The notes under the pieces: generated by a model
Seen by the model: only the letters and a program-made list of their open reading frames with translations
Told to the model about the DNA's origin: nothing
Database searches by the model: none
Translations under genes and position numbers: made by a program
Shown: one piece after another, positions 34,305 to 46,860 of the stretch
Layout of the letters: every line of letters begins with the position of its first letter
Position numbering within the stretch: position 1 is the first letter of the stretch
Assembly: GCA_035610365.1 (NCBI GenBank)
Contig: CM069437.1
Span: 55,514,093-55,578,092 of the forward strand
Length of the DNA stretch: 64,000 bases
Direction of reading: 5' to 3'
Source: Aquatica leii
Lineage: Eukaryota > Arthropoda > Insecta > Coleoptera > Lampyridae

Positions 34305-34935
34305 TTTATTTGATTTCGTTCAAAAACATTTTTTTTACTTTAATATTAATTTCTATTCTCAATCATCTGGTTTAGCTATGGGATCTAATATTTTACCTCT
34401 TGCTGCTGAAATCTTCATGAATAATACTGAAAATAAAATCCTTTCTAATTTTGCTTTTTATAGTATGATTAAGTTTTGGTTTAGATACGTTGATGACTGT
34501 ATTGTTCTCTTTAATGGTTTTTTAGATTATCTAAATAATTTTAATAATTTTGTTAATTCTATACCTCGTAATAATATTGATTTTTATTAAATGCAACAAC
34601 TATCTTTCTTTATTTAGATTCTTTTCTCTATAAGATAATAAAAAGTTTAGTTTTAAAAGTTATCGTAAACCCATTTATACTGATTGCTTAATTCCTTTTT
34701 GTTTTAATCATCTTTATAATCATAAAGTTGCTTTTTTCGTTCTTTATTTTATCCTCTATTTTCTATTCCCTTTTCTAATTATAGTTTTAATGAAGAATTT
34801 GATTTTATTAAACAATTAGCTTATAATAATAGTTACCTTTTTCATATTTTAAACAATGCTTTTTATAAAGTTTGTTATTATCAATTCTTTAAAAATTTAT
34901 CTCAAAATAAATCGGATAATGCTATTTATCACTCG
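34305..34935 (+). pseudogene. Penelope-like element, catalytic palm and thumb
   Basis: The frame through 34590 reads SSGLAMGSNILPLAAEIFM (the PMGSPLSPxxAxxFM motif) and KFWFRYVDDCIVLF with the catalytic YVDD near 34490, then NSIPRNNIDF. After a stop, 34650-34930 gives SYRKPIYTDCLIPF and HLYNHKVAFF, the YRKPTxTD thumb motif of PLEs. It complements the parts missing from the 7.7 and 22 kb copies but is a separate degenerate copy. It is cut off at about 34935 by piggyBac sequence in the opposite direction. Confidence 0.7.
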
Positions 34936-34939
34936 GTGC

Positions 34940-36120
34940 CTTTTGCTATTCTTGTTCTCTTTCTTAATTTTTTTTTAAGTTTATCGGATAAATCTACAGA
35001 TCCTTTTCCTTTGTTATACTCAATCATTGCAACTCATTGTCTTATTTGTACTTCCACCATGGTTGGTGTATCTTTTGTACTAAGCATTAGAATGCCGCGT
35101 TTATCTATTCAGCTCATGATACCGACTTCATTTTCTTTTTCAATTATTTTTCCTCGTAACTTTTTTTGTGTTACCTCTTTGGGGTTTCCTCGACGATTGG
35201 ACCGCATCGTACCAACTAAATGTGTGCGTCTATCCAACAAGTTATTTGCTAGTTCTAGACTAGTTAGTAGTTGTCTGTATTAATAGTGCACCCAACATCT
35301 AGTAGATTTTTCGATAAAGTTAAAACCACATTGTCGGAACAAAATTGTTTTTGCCAGCATAAAGTTTGATTTTATAGGTGTATCTGTTATCACAACATAT
35401 GCTTTTATACCATACCTATGTGCCTTTTGTGGAATATATTGGCAAATAATCAATCTTCCTCTAAAAGGAATAAGATCAATACAGAGTGTCTGGCCCGGTA
35501 GATAACTTAATTGAAAGCTTCTCAATAAAAGGTTCTATTTTGTGCCACATTTTTAATAAAATTTCAAATCTATTTTTTGTCATTACTTTTCTAGTAAGAA
35601 GAATTTAATATAATTCGCTAGTAGTCCAGTAATGTCTTATGGAAATCTTCCTAAGAAGTCTCATATAACTCAAAACTCCCAAAAATTGTGTCAATTCACT
35701 TAAAGTTGCACGCGACCAATCGTGATACCGTAAACGTCCGATAGAGCCATTAAAAGTTGTGTTGCAAAAAGATTTGTTTCCTCAACCATTAGCTTTGCAT
35801 GTTAATCATTTTTGATTTGATTATATAATTGTAAATCAAAGTTCTGAAAAACAATTGGTATATTCTCTTCATTTGAAAAAAATTCATGAGTGGAAATTTA
35901 CTTTTTTTGTCAAGTAAGCGGGATCTTTATCTAAATCACTTGTTTCATAAGGATCCGAAAATCTAACAGGTTCTTCTTTGTAAGAATCGCAATCTGAAAA
36001 GTTTAACTAAAAATAAAAAAGTTTTTTACATCATACCAAACATATAAAATAGAAATTTACCTTTTTTAGAAAATGTCTGGAGAGCCAATTCTATAATCCT
36101 TGGTCATTTTGAACAATTTC
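34940..36120 (-). pseudogene. third piggyBac-like transposase remnant
   Basis: Minus strand: GQTLCID then LIPFRGRLIICQYIPQKAHRYGIKAY (35525-35400) is the first catalytic region, followed downstream by RTHLVGTMRSNRRGNP and GSVDLSDK near 35000, the last catalytic Asp block. Heavily stopped. Distinct from the 27 kb piggyBac. No inverted repeats located. Confidence 0.6.
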
Positions 36121-36199
36121 TAACTATTTTTACTCAATAATTACTACTAACCGATCAGTGAATACGCTAGTACTGTTACAAATGAATTAGAAACTGCAA

Positions 36200-36490
36200 T
36201 TCTAACAAATGTGAACAAGTTCTGACAAGATCTAGCGGACGTTGATGGGACCTCTCAGGTCCGTACGGAATATGCAAAACAATATCAGTCTCATTGAAAA
36301 CTTAAATCGCCTAACACTAAACACTCATAAATGCCAAGTAGTGTCATATTCAAGAAAGTACAACACTATACAATTTAACTATGCAATAAACTCGTCACTG
36401 TTAGCTCGTAGTCACAAAATCAAAGATTTAGGAAAACACTTCTGTTCTAATCTTAGTTTTACTGAGCACATTCTCAAAATGTAAAATTTG
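36200..36490 (+). pseudogene. LINE reverse-transcriptase scrap
   Basis: An 80-codon frame with NRLTLNTHKCQVVSYSRK, then INSSLLARSHKIKDLGKHF and LSFTEHI, the segment just after the palm in jockey/CR1-type polymerases. Nothing else of the element is present. It lies 360 bp beyond the 3' end of EcKL gene 2. Confidence 0.6.
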
Positions 36491-36849
36491 AATAAAAATT
36501 TAAAATGTGCAATTTTTTTGTATTAAAAAAATTTGTTTATCTGTTAGATATAATAATTCAAACTGTTTTACAATTATTACTAATGTTAGTTTACGCTAAT
36601 ATATATGATTGTATAACAAATTAAAATTAATAAAAACTACAATGATCTAAATTAAACTAAATTCTATTAAAATGATGCAAATTAATTTTTCTTTAAAACG
36701 CGCAAGTAAATATTTTTGCAAGAACTTTCTATCAAAAATATAGTTTGATTTAACAATTTAAATTTACATTCCATAATTCAAATAATAGCATATTACACTG
36801 AGAACACATTTGTTAGTTAAATCATATTATAAGTGTATGTGTGTATTTT

Positions 36850-37949
36850 TTAACTATTGAACACTCCGAAACTATCATAAATAGGCAATAGAGATTCAAT
36901 AGCACTTATGTAATTACTATTAGTAAAACAATGATGACGAAAACTTCCTTCTTCACCATTTTCTAATAAATTTACAACAGAAGCATCACTTCTTTTGCTA
37001 GCTTTAATTAGAGGAAGACCAACACACATTGATGCAAAACCTACAAAACCGCGTTTCAAAATCATCACTGTATCAACTGCAAACAAACTTTACCTATATA
37101 TGCTTTATTGCAAAACTCTTTTTGAAAATCTTTCCAATCTGGAACACAAGTTTTTACTTCCAAAATTTTTACATTCTTTACTAATGCGTCATAATAATGA
37201 TGTAAGATATCATTAATGTGTTTTTCTTTAACCATTAGGTTTGTGCTTGTAGCAATAAAATAATGCAAATCATAAAACGGACTTGTAAATACACTAACTT
37301 GAAAGTCTACCTGTAAAATTGCAACTAATTACGACTAAAATAGCATAAAATTTTTAACACTTACAAATAGTACATCTTTTACGGCACCATCAGCGTCATA
37401 CTGAAACATCAGATTGTTACACCAAAAATCACCATGATTTAAAACATTGAATTTTGGGTCACGCTGTGTTGAAGTATAAAGTTTTTCTCTTACAATTTCA
37501 CTAATTTTTTTATAATACTTTTGTAAACCTGCAGTAAACTAAATGAGTATAAACGATTTTAGACGACAAAAAACTTACTTGGTGTTCTCTTGCATGCGTT
37601 TAGAGTTCCTTCAAATGCAATTGTAAAAAAGCTATCAAATGTTGGTGATTTAGATAACATTCCTTTATTAAACTGATCCATTATTTTAGGGTTCTAAAAG
37701 GGCCATGTTTAGACATTAAAAAAATTAACATAACGCAAATACATCAACATTTTACCTTTTCATACAATACCAGCGAAGATGCGTGAAAATAAGCAAGCTT
37801 TTCGATAGCAAAAAGACAATGTTCTAAATTCAATCCTTCCTGTCGGTTTGCCATTTTATAATTTAACGCTGATAAATCTTCAATAACAATCATTTGTTCT
37901 AAATCTGTCGATGCGTAATATGTTTTGGAAGCAACTTTTTTTTTGGGTG
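36850..37949 (-). CDS. EcKL gene 2, exons 3-7 (ecdysteroid-kinase-like / CHK-kinase-like protein)
   Basis: Paralogue of gene 1. Minus-strand exons are 37949-37756, 37693-37579, 37528-37365, 37310-37094 and 37040-36850 (194, 115, 164, 217 and 191 bp), all with GT-AG junctions and identical phases. Motifs at the same residues as gene 1: IEDL 127-130, HGDFWCNN 239-246, DFQ 264-266 (preceded by Val rather than Ile), SPFYDLHYF, then the C-terminal EGSFRHHCF block and stop at 36850-36852. There is no internal stop across the 397 codons. The residue differences from gene 1 are spread along the protein while motifs are kept, which suggests both are under constraint. Substrate unknown; detoxification or ecdysteroid phosphorylation are known roles of relatives. 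Confidence 0.9.
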
Positions 37950-39189
37950 CTAAAAAACAAAACCATTTTTTATTGTCTTACATTTGTTAGCATTGTTGTT
38001 ATAAACTAATTAAAATACAACATCAAATAAATTATTACTTCTAATAATAATTAGTAGTACAAATTAGACGATTCCAATTCGAGTATTTTGTACAGTCGGC
38101 TAAACAAAAAACGGGACACCTTGGTTAGTTGAACTTAAATAGTTGGCGGTGTAAACTAAGCTTGTTAGCAAATGCGACCGGCAATCATTTGTGACCGTTT
38201 GCGATACTAATTAGGAAACTCAAATTAAACAAATAATAAACGTGGAGAATACCAGAAAGTCAAATTGTTTATCTGCAACAGCTAAATAATTAATATATTC
38301 TTATTTTTGAATGATTTGGAACAGTAAACTGCGAAATAGTGTCGTATGTAAATAAAAGTTCAGTGTTAAAACTTTATTAAGACTATTTTTTGAAACCATT
38401 TTATATTACATTCATGTAACATCCAATTAATGTCATTGTAAATATAAATTGTTGCACTTAAGTATTAATTACATTTTAAGTAGTTTTTTCTTATAGAAAT
38501 GTCAAGGAAAGGCAGTTATAATAAATGTTATAAATAATTGCTAACACACTTATAAAAACTTATTAACAGTGGAATAATTTTTTCTTAAAGAAAGATACTT
38601 GCTACATTTTATTTTTATACAGAATATTTTCGTGTATAAATAAAATTTATTGCAATATTTGAAATATTTATTCCTTTGTTCGTCAATGCATGTTTGCACG
38701 CTTAGCCTTTTTCTGCAATTTTTAGTTTAACAATTATTGTAAGAGTAATTGTAGTTTTTAGTTTAATTTATGATTTAATAGAAATATAGCATCAAATTAG
38801 TAAATTTCTCTAGAAATCTATTTGTTGTTGATATTGGTTGCACATACATGTTCAGTTTTGCATGCATGCTCTTCAATTTTTCGAATAGAGGGCTGATTTG
38901 CAGTCCCATTTTGTGCATATGTTTGTAAAGCCACAGTGCCCTGTAATTAGTCCCGTGAGTTTTTTTAATTTTTGTCGACTCATGCTTGATAGTGCAGTTT
39001 GAGTGTTTAATTGTGGCTCTGTAAAGAAGAGTTTTTCCCTAATTGTTTATGCTCCGCTGCAAATTTGCTGCGAATTATTTCTTTTCCGGTTTCGTATGCG
39101 ATTCCGAAAACGGGTTCAGGTCCGATATATGTTCCTGTTGTGCCATTTTATGCTTGTGCGTCCGCCATTAAGTTACCCTTTACATACTG

Positions 39190-39545
39190 GTCTTTTGGTA
39201 TCTAGATGAGCTGCACTGGTTGGCAAGTTGCCAATATTTCCAGACTGTTTATGCATGCCATAATTAGTTTGGACTTTGTTACTGGAGATCTTAGCGCCAG
39301 TAGTGCTGCTTGGCTGTCAGACATAATCGATATCGGCTCATTTGTGTATGATTTTGAGTCAATAATGTTACTGACACATCAGTCAATAGCAGCAACTTCA
39401 GCTTGGAAAGCAGATGCATATTTACCCAAAGTCAGCAAAAATTGCTTACTATGGTGCTTGCCTTCATATACTCCTGCTCCGGTACCGTTGCGATTTTTGG
39501 CCCCATCTGTGTACCAGTTCCTTTAACCGCGCCCAGGTAAATGTT
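39190..39545 (-). pseudogene. LINE-encoded RNase H domain
   Basis: Minus strand: DGAKNRNGTGAGVYEG (about 39520-39470, the TDGS/A start), then SAFQAEVAAID (catalytic Glu) and ISIMSDSQAALLA (catalytic Asp) near 39330. This order is typical of RNase H in I/LOA-type LINEs. Frame is kept except for a few stops. Confidence 0.65.
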
Positions 39546-39654
39546 TTTGGTCCATTTGTCCCATGACGGTATTACCACTTTAAATTTCTTTAAAATGTGA
39601 TAATGTTTTGTAAAGTCGGATCTCATAGTTAAGATCGTTTCTTCGCGCAGCACG

Positions 39655-41250
39655 TTGTATATAACCGGTTTGTTTTACTCGGTAATTGACGCGTGTTCAT
39701 TAGTCTACAGCCTGTATGCTGCTTGTCTTCCTTCTATCATTTTAACGAAGTGTAATAGTGGAAGTAAAAGTAGTGCTTCCGTGACTGTTGTAGGCGTGGT
39801 TCTCATCGCTCCTGTTATCAGTAGACATGTCATTCCCTGTACTTTGCTTAGCTTTGCAGCTGTGCTTTTCAGGTTGGTTCTCCCACCCCATACAAGCGCG
39901 CCGTATGTGATGATGGATCTTGTTACCACAGTATATAACTATTTGGTCATTGTGGGTTTTAATCCCCATCTGTGCCCGACCATCCGTTTGGTTGTATTAA
40001 GAACCCTGATAGCCTTCGTTGTAACTTTTTCTAGATGAGCATTGAAAGTCAGTCTGGTATCAAAAGTAAGTCTCAGATATTTGACTTCTTTTGTCATCGG
40101 GAGCGTAACTCCGTACATCGTACGTAGTTTTATGTCATCCCTTTTCCGTCGTTTAGTAAACGGAACAATTGCCGTCCGTTCACTGATATTCCCTCTTTTT
40201 TGCACCATTTTTCGAGGGTGTTTAGTGCAATTTGCATTATGTTTGATACAGTTGCCTCAGACTTCCCGTTTGTGATAATGGTGAGATCGTCGGCGTATCC
40301 TTAAGCAAATGCCCCGCCGTCTTCTAGTTCTTGTAGTAGGCCGTCCATAACAAGACACTACAGTAGGGGTGATAACACCCCGCCTTGTGGTCATCCGCCA
40401 GCCATTTTGGCTCCCACAGTGCTACCGTACAAAGTAACTGTTACCGTCCGATTCCTGAGCATTGAGTTGACCCAGTTTCGAACTAGAGATGTGATTCCTT
40501 TTTTTTATATTGCCCTTGCAATTGAAGTGAAGGTAGTATTATCAGATGCTCCTTCAATATCTAGAAAAGCACCCAATGCAATATCATTGTATTGGATTGC
40601 ATTTTCGCATCTGCTTACTAGTTGGCAAATTGCTAGATCGCAAGATTTTCCATATTAGTAAGCATACTGGTATCGGAGCATAGGAGAAGCCTTTAGTGGC
40701 CCGTCCCGTATATACTTGACGACTACTTATTCAAGTAGTTTTAAGATATAAGAAATTAGGCTGATCGGTCTGTAGGATTTTGCCTGGGCTTACGCAGATC
40801 TTCTTGAGAGTGAGACTGAAAAGGTTTAAACGTATTGATTCACCATTCTAGGTTTTCAGTATTGATTATTTTTTTTGTCCTAGCTCCTTTTAGATGCCGG
40901 TCTGTTTGGTACCTCTAAGTTCTAGTGCTTAGGAACTTCAGTTAACGACAAACCCGGGAAGTGTTTTTGCAGTAGCTCTAGCAAAGTACCTTCAACCGAG
41001 TCTGTAAACATTCCGTTTTCGGTCAGCAAAGAACCAATGTTTTCTGTGTGGCCTTTGTTCAGAGCTTTTTGGATTCGAGAACTTGTAGGTTCGTTTTCTA
41101 CGTCCCTATAGTACCTTCTCCATGAGTCTCTTTTTGCCTGTTTAATGGCATTGTTGTATGTTGTGAGGTTGGTTTTGTATTCATCATAGTCTCCGCTTTT
41201 TTTGGCTGTATTAAATAGCTTTCTGGTGCGTGCCCTTGCTTTGTCAAGCT
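39655..41250 (-). pseudogene. LINE reverse transcriptase, LOA/R1-type
   Basis: Minus-strand relics of the polymerase. The catalytic YADD lies at 40297-40286, preceded by QGGVLSPLLW-like sequence and followed by LTIITNGKSE. The thumb has YGVTLPMTKEVKYLRLTFD (about 40120) and RSIITYGALVWGGRTN (about 39900). Stops and shifts interrupt the upstream fingers. Confidence 0.75.
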
Positions 41251-42122
41251 CCCTGTTCCAACAAGTGATCTTGTAAGGAAAAAAATTTTAGGCACCTTGC
41301 TCCAAATGCGAATCTTGCAACTGTGGGACAGTCCCTGATTTGGCACGATAAAGTTTTGTTGAACAAATACCAGTCGGGTTTTCGCGGGTTTCTGTATTCC
41401 ATTACGAGTTCCTTGTCTGGTTTAATGTTGAATCGCATGTATCTATAATCAGATAAAGAAGGTTTATCTGATACATGACACATTTTTATCACTCTGCTCG
41501 CTTTTGGACTAGCAAGCGTAAGGTCAATAACTTCACTGCGCGACACGGTTATAAACGTGGGCGCATCTCCGTTATTTATTATGTCTAAATTGCATTTTAA
41601 AATAAATTCTAAAAGTTTTTCGCCTCTTGGATTTATATTTGTGCTTTCCCACAAGATGTGGTGTGCATTAGCATCGCATCCAAAAATCAGCAGTTTGTTG
41701 GCCCCACTGTTAATCAGCCTGTGGATTTCCTTCGACGGCGGTGATCCAGTCTGCTCGTAGGGCCTCCCCTACGACCAGACATGATCACCGGATCCGATAA
41801 TGAACTCCCTCCGGTTGCCTTTCTCTACTACAGGTATTTTAACTGCAACTAGGTTTCTAGAACATAAATACCACTGTTGCATTAAGTTTAATGCATTTTG
41901 TACAATAATGCATGAGCGAGAATTGTGCACAAACTGGGCCACAAGCAGCCATTTGCCTGGACAATTCAGCTCTTTGATTGTTTTCTTGTGGATCCATGGC
42001 TCCTGGACAAGAGCAATGTCAATATCGTGTGTCACGGTATAAGCACTCAGGGCTGCTGAGGCTGCCCTGCAGTAATTTATGTTTATCTGAACCACTTTCA
42101 GCATTAGATTTGCCGTCAGCAA
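41244..42122 (-). pseudogene. LINE endonuclease, LOA/R1-type
   Basis: The frame from 42122 has VVQININYCRAASAALSAY and IDIALVQEPWI, the N-terminal metal-binding Asn and Glu motifs of LINE endonucleases. After a frame change, 41654-41400 gives NIDPRGEKLLEFILK-like sequence, SRSEVIDLTLASPKASR and SDYRYMRFNI, the catalytic Asp and terminal SDHxxI motif, with Tyr where His is usual (SDYRYM). That substitution would impair nicking. Confidence 0.7.
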
Positions 42123-43010
42123 GTTCTTTCTGGCTTTGGATTTACATCCATTGACTTCTGGACATCCCTTGTAGCATCCGGTTCTTTGCTGTCTTTTTTA
42201 GAGTCGGCCAGCGCCCGGAGAGTGATTCTTAAAAATCCAAGGTTCAATTGGTTAGTTGACGCTTCCACCTTCTCCCAGGACCCCTTGTCCAGAAACAAAG
42301 CGTATTGGGTTCCTTTAGGATCTGGTTTAGAGTTAACCATTCGCCACGTTTCGGTACTGATGTTGTTCTGTACCGATATTCTTTTCAATAGGATGGCCGG
42401 TTCTAGTGCTGTTCCCGGGACCCACGTGATAACCTTCTTGGGTGCAGGAAGGTCTTTAAAATAAATAATCTCTAGTTTTCTATCCTCCCTTAGTGATAGT
42501 AGCCACTTTCTGGTTGTTTCGTCTGCGCACGTTATTTTCAGAAATCCCTCTTTATGGGTACATTTCTAAAAACGCGGAAAAGCTTGTCCCTTCTCCAGTT
42601 CGTCAATCCATCCAAGTATTGAGGTTTTTAATGCATCGGATTCTTTGGTGTCTCCAGGGAACCCTTGTGGTATTATTGCAAGAGCAATTCCCGTCAGAGT
42701 GTCCCTGAATGTCTTTTTTTGGGTTCCTTCAACCCGTCAACTTTGCTTTAGCGGTCGTTTCTGTGACAGCGGTGTGCCACTGCTAAAAAAGTTGCGTTTT
42801 TGCGCCCCTGTTCCGACAGTTGCGTCTGGTGTCGCTGTTGCGTTCCTGACGTGCCCGCCTTAGCTTCTTGTATAGGTGGGTTTTGCTTTTGTGTCCCCGC
42901 CATTGAAGTGGAACCGGTCTGCGCTCCCAATTTTTTTTGTTTTTTAAGCTTTTGCCTTGCCGCCCCCGAAAGCTTTTTGGGCTCAGCGTTAGCCGTTATT
43001 TTTCGTGAGT
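42116..43010 (-). pseudogene. LINE ORF1 (gag-like)
   Basis: A Gln/Thr/Lys-rich N-terminal piece (42930-42748) is followed, after frame changes, by RISVQNNISTETWRMVNSK then PDPKGTQYALFLDKGSWE (42388-42280), which resembles the DUF4780 domain of LINE ORF1 proteins. These bind the element RNA. No zinc knuckles seen. Broken into several frames. Confidence 0.55.
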
Positions 43011-43022
43011 TTAACGGCTACG

Positions 43023-43166
43023 TACCCAAACAACACATTGGTACAAAAAAAGTCTAAATGCCCGTCTAATAAACGTTAATAACGCGTTTAAAAACGTTTT
43101 AATGTCTAAGAAACGTCTATTAGCCGGACATTTAGACGTTTTTTATACCAATGTGTTGCTTGGGTA
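43023..43166. mobile_element. palindromic MITE
   Basis: 144 bp that folds back almost entirely: the left end TACCCAAACAACACATTGGT pairs with the right end ...ACCAATGTGTTGCTTGGGTA. The interior also pairs (TCTAAATG with CATTTAGA, TCTAAT with ATTAG). The TA at each end may be the target duplication. It abuts the 5' end of the LINE. Confidence 0.75.
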
Positions 43167-43754
43167 ATATTAACGTGTGCAGCAACGAATTCGTAAATTT
43201 GATTCAAGTTTTTATACAACGTAAACCCTCACTAAAATACACTCACAAAATTAATGTAACAACATACAGCAAAAATAAACAAAAACGAAAAATTTTCTGA
43301 TAAAAACTTGAACATAAATTGAAAAACATAAAATAGGACATGATATGATATACAAACAACCACAAAAAATATAGAATAACAAATAAAGAACCGGAAAGCC
43401 CAAAAAGAAGAATAGATAACATTAAAAATGCTGCAAATAAGAAAAACACACTAATAGAAGCGTTAATTATAGTAACACACAAATCTTTGTTGGATGCAAA
43501 TTATCACTCAGAGCAAAACTAGTTTTCTACTAACCAGTGGAACTAGCAAACTTCTGAAAAAGCTTTAGCACAACAAATCGCCTAGAAACAATTTGAACAC
43601 TTATAAAAAAGACAATCATAGTTTTTAAAAACAAAAAATCCGAACAAATAAATATAACTTATATAAACCTGGGACGTACAATTAAAATTGAAATCAACAT
43701 CAGTCCAAATTAAACACAAAATTTGATTTATTTTTAGTAGAATAAAGATCTTGT

Positions 43755-43963
43755 TTCGTATTTGAAGCGTAAAATTTATGACAGCTGCATGCTTTCTGTT
43801 ACCGTTTATGATATACAAATAATGGTAATCACTAAAAGATTAACAGCAAAACTTAGAATGACCCAAAAAACCATAGAACCCGCAATATTAGGAATCACCA
43901 TGAGAAACAAAATGCACAACATTCCAGCAAAAACAAGAGTAGCGGACAATAACGGATATTAAG
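43755..43963 (+). pseudogene. RTE-type LINE C-terminal scrap
   Basis: LKRKIYDSCMLSVTVYD then LRMTQKTIEPAILGITMRNK corresponds to the KIFxxCVLPVxTYG and LxxaQRaMERamLGvslrDk tail of RTE-type reverse transcriptases. An isolated piece, opposite in direction to the surrounding gene. Confidence 0.6.
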
Positions 43964-44514
43964 CGGTAGCAGGTAAAACACGTTAATAAATTAACTCATC
44001 AAGTTAGTTTCTGGAGATTGCAAGTAATAGTTATTTAAGACTTTTAACGCGCGAGCGACCGCAGCAAGCGAGATCGTTAATATTGTCGAGAATATTAATC
44101 GCCCATTACCAAACGAGTCGGTTTTTAAGTTTTTTCGTTGATTGTATAATTATAACGTTTTACATTTTTTATAATTTCCCAACTTATTTTTTATTTAAAA
44201 ACGTCAACTAATGCAATCTACATAAGTTTATTAAAATTTCACGCGATTTTCTTCAGTACAAAAAATGCGCTATTGTAGTTTTCTAGAACTGAACCCGTTT
44301 TTATCACTTAACTGCTACTATTATTTAATACTAATTACAAAATGCCACACAATCCCACTACAAACTAATTTTAAACAGTTAAAACATAACAATGATTTTA
44401 AAAAAATGGTGAAAAAGCAAAACACTAAAAATGTGAATATTGATTTATTTAATCAGCATGATCAAAAAAATATGTTTCAAATAAAAAAGAAAATATAAAA
44501 TAGAAACATGTAGT

Positions 44515-44800
44515 AATCGATGAACTTAAAAAAGCAAACAAACAATGAACCACTACAGAGTTAGATAATCAACTTGTAAACCAAGCCAGATCCGAAACTC
44601 CATATAAGTAACTTAAAAACAAGTAGTCTCCATATATAAAAAAAATACTCTGGCGGTTATAGGACAACTCTAGGTTACGGTTGAAAAAGAGCGTGTTCGC
44701 TCTGATGAAGCTCTTTACAAAAGTGACCAAAACGTTGGCAATTTCGGTTACATTATTGATACGGTTCAAAGTCAGGAAACGTTGTTATCCTAACAAAGCT
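44515..44800. repeat. PLE-type terminal repeats in two orientations (copy c)
   Basis: The first part (about 44520-44605) carries the CTGGCTTGGTTTACAAGTTG module on the minus strand. The second part (44690-44800) carries CTGATGAAGCTC ... CCAAAACGTTGG (core 44702-44733) on the plus strand. Thus the modules, which run head to tail elsewhere, are inverted relative to one another here. Confidence 0.5.
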
Positions 44801-46860
44801 TTGAAATCCTACACTCCGGATTCACCGGTCAAATTAGGAACCCGTTTATGGTTCAAGTCAAAAAATGCTGACTGAGAGGGGTTTTACTTAAAATTATTAT
44901 ATAGAATAACTGTAAAAAAACTAAAAAAACCTAGATTGTTGAGAGACACTTTTAAGCAAACACCCAAATTATAAAATTAGTAAAAACATTTAAACAAACT
45001 AGATGGTTATTCGCCCAGGCGACAAAAAAATAGAATAAAAAATTAAAATAATGCAAAAATAAACCATAAAAAATACTATATAATTTTCACATCCATCTGA
45101 AGCTATTACGTTAGCCAGTTATCTTTTAGATTTAATTTTGCTTTGTCTGTAAATACATTTACAATAGTTACAAAAAGTGTTCATACTGCAGTAGTTTTTG
45201 ATAATGCAGTATACATATGATGCAGGTGCAGAAAAGATATTCAACCTTAAATTTGACGAACAGACGTAGATCAATTTTTTTTTGGAAAAATCATGACCGC
45301 AAATTCTCATTTCAAAAATTAAAAAATAGGTACACTGTAGCACATTTGTAGTGAGGAAACGATTAGGTAAATATTATGACATTGCGGAGATAATATTGTA
45401 TTGTCTACTAATTTTAATTTTAATATAATAACGTAAATAAACAACAAAAAGGTATTATCACAGAATTTGCAAAAATCATAGTTAAACAATAACACTGACT
45501 AAAAAAAGTATTTTGAGTACTGCTGGTACGATTCTTTAAAAAAAATTTAAACACTAAGTGTATTGTAATGATACTACAGTAGTAATTGGTAATAGTTTAT
45601 AAATGTGATTAAGAAATTAATTTTATAAAAACACATTAGATTTATCCTTTACCGGTATTACTTATAATTACTAATTGTAATCAATTTATAAGTTTCTTAG
45701 TAGTTAATATCCGATAATTTATTATTCATATTACATTTTATAATGTTTCAATCTAAACTTTCTTAAAGGAAAACGATAAAAATTTGGGGTACGAATATAA
45801 AAAATAAGTTTTTGAATTTATGTCTTATATATACAAGTAGGCGGTTCTCAATTCGTCAATTTTTTTTTATTTTAATGTATGTCCAGCGATTATAGTTTAC
45901 CACATTAACCAATTTGGATTATTATTTTTTTTTAATTAAAAAGAGGATATCTTAAGATTTATCTCATTGAAATTTGGCAACTTCTGATGATGAGATAGAC
46001 CTATAAGAAAATGATCAATCTCTTAAATTTAAACCAACTTGAAATTTTCTTGAACGACGTGCATTTTCAAGGTTTTCAGTGATTATAACAACTATTGTTA
46101 ACATCACTAAAAAGAACATGATTTAAACTTTTTAACCAATAAAAAACGACTTCAAAAAATGCTTCAAATAATTCGATGCCAAACACGTTTGACTTAAATC
46201 TATTGCAAGTGCCAAAGTTAATGCGGAATTCTAGGCCAATGTTATATACATGGCATGGCACTTCAAAAAGTAAATTTATGTCAACAAAAATTTTGTCATT
46301 TAATTGTAATTTTATTTTAAGCATTCTTCTAAGTCGGTTCTTTTCTATGTTAAATAAATTCTTCCATTTTTTTTGTAGAAAATAGAATAGGTTTGGTAAT
46401 AACAAACGCCAATTTAAAAAAATACAAAAATGAACAAAATAATTAAATTAATAATAGAATAAATTTGATTTATTGAAAGTAATATTGTCTAAAACTAAGA
46501 ACGGTTAAATTTAATTTTTTATAATTTTTTTTATCACGTTATTCTAGAATTAACATTTGAATCAAATATATCAAAAATTTTAAATAAATCATAGTTGAAA
46601 GTATTTTTTTAATGTTTATGTTATAGCTATAAAAAATTATCTAAACAATTGATCAGAATCAATTCAATTAAAAAAATTAGAGATTATATAAATATTTTTA
46701 AAACTTTTGATGGTTTACAAATTTGTTTTTTTTTAAAAATAAAGATATACAAAAAAACATTTGAAACCAAAACAGTTTTGTTTTGATTATTCAAAATTAA
46801 AAATGCTATTGAGTCGGGTACAAAATTAAAGTATAATTAATTGATTAAATAATTATATAT
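44801..46860. other. no gene recognised
   Basis: AT-rich intron sequence. Overlapping open frames at 46076-46405 on both strands resemble nothing known. No element ends found. Confidence 0.4.

Larger units (their letters stand above)
38830..43060 (-). mobile_element. LOA/R1-type LINE with ORF1, endonuclease, RT and RNase H
   Basis: About 4.2 kb on the minus strand, same direction as the gene it sits in, distinctly GC-richer than its surroundings. Order along the element: ORF1 (about 43010-42116), endonuclease (42122-41300), reverse transcriptase (about 41250-39650) and RNase H (about 39540-39190). A terminal RNase H and the QININYCRAAS endonuclease start fit the LOA/I-like branch. Frameshifts occur but all domains are recognisable. 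The ends are not sharply defined. Confidence 0.8.

Noticed and set aside
34936-35283. 115-codon plus-strand open frame
   Set aside because: Antisense of the third piggyBac-like transposase; the minus strand has the recognisable SNRRGNP and catalytic motifs.
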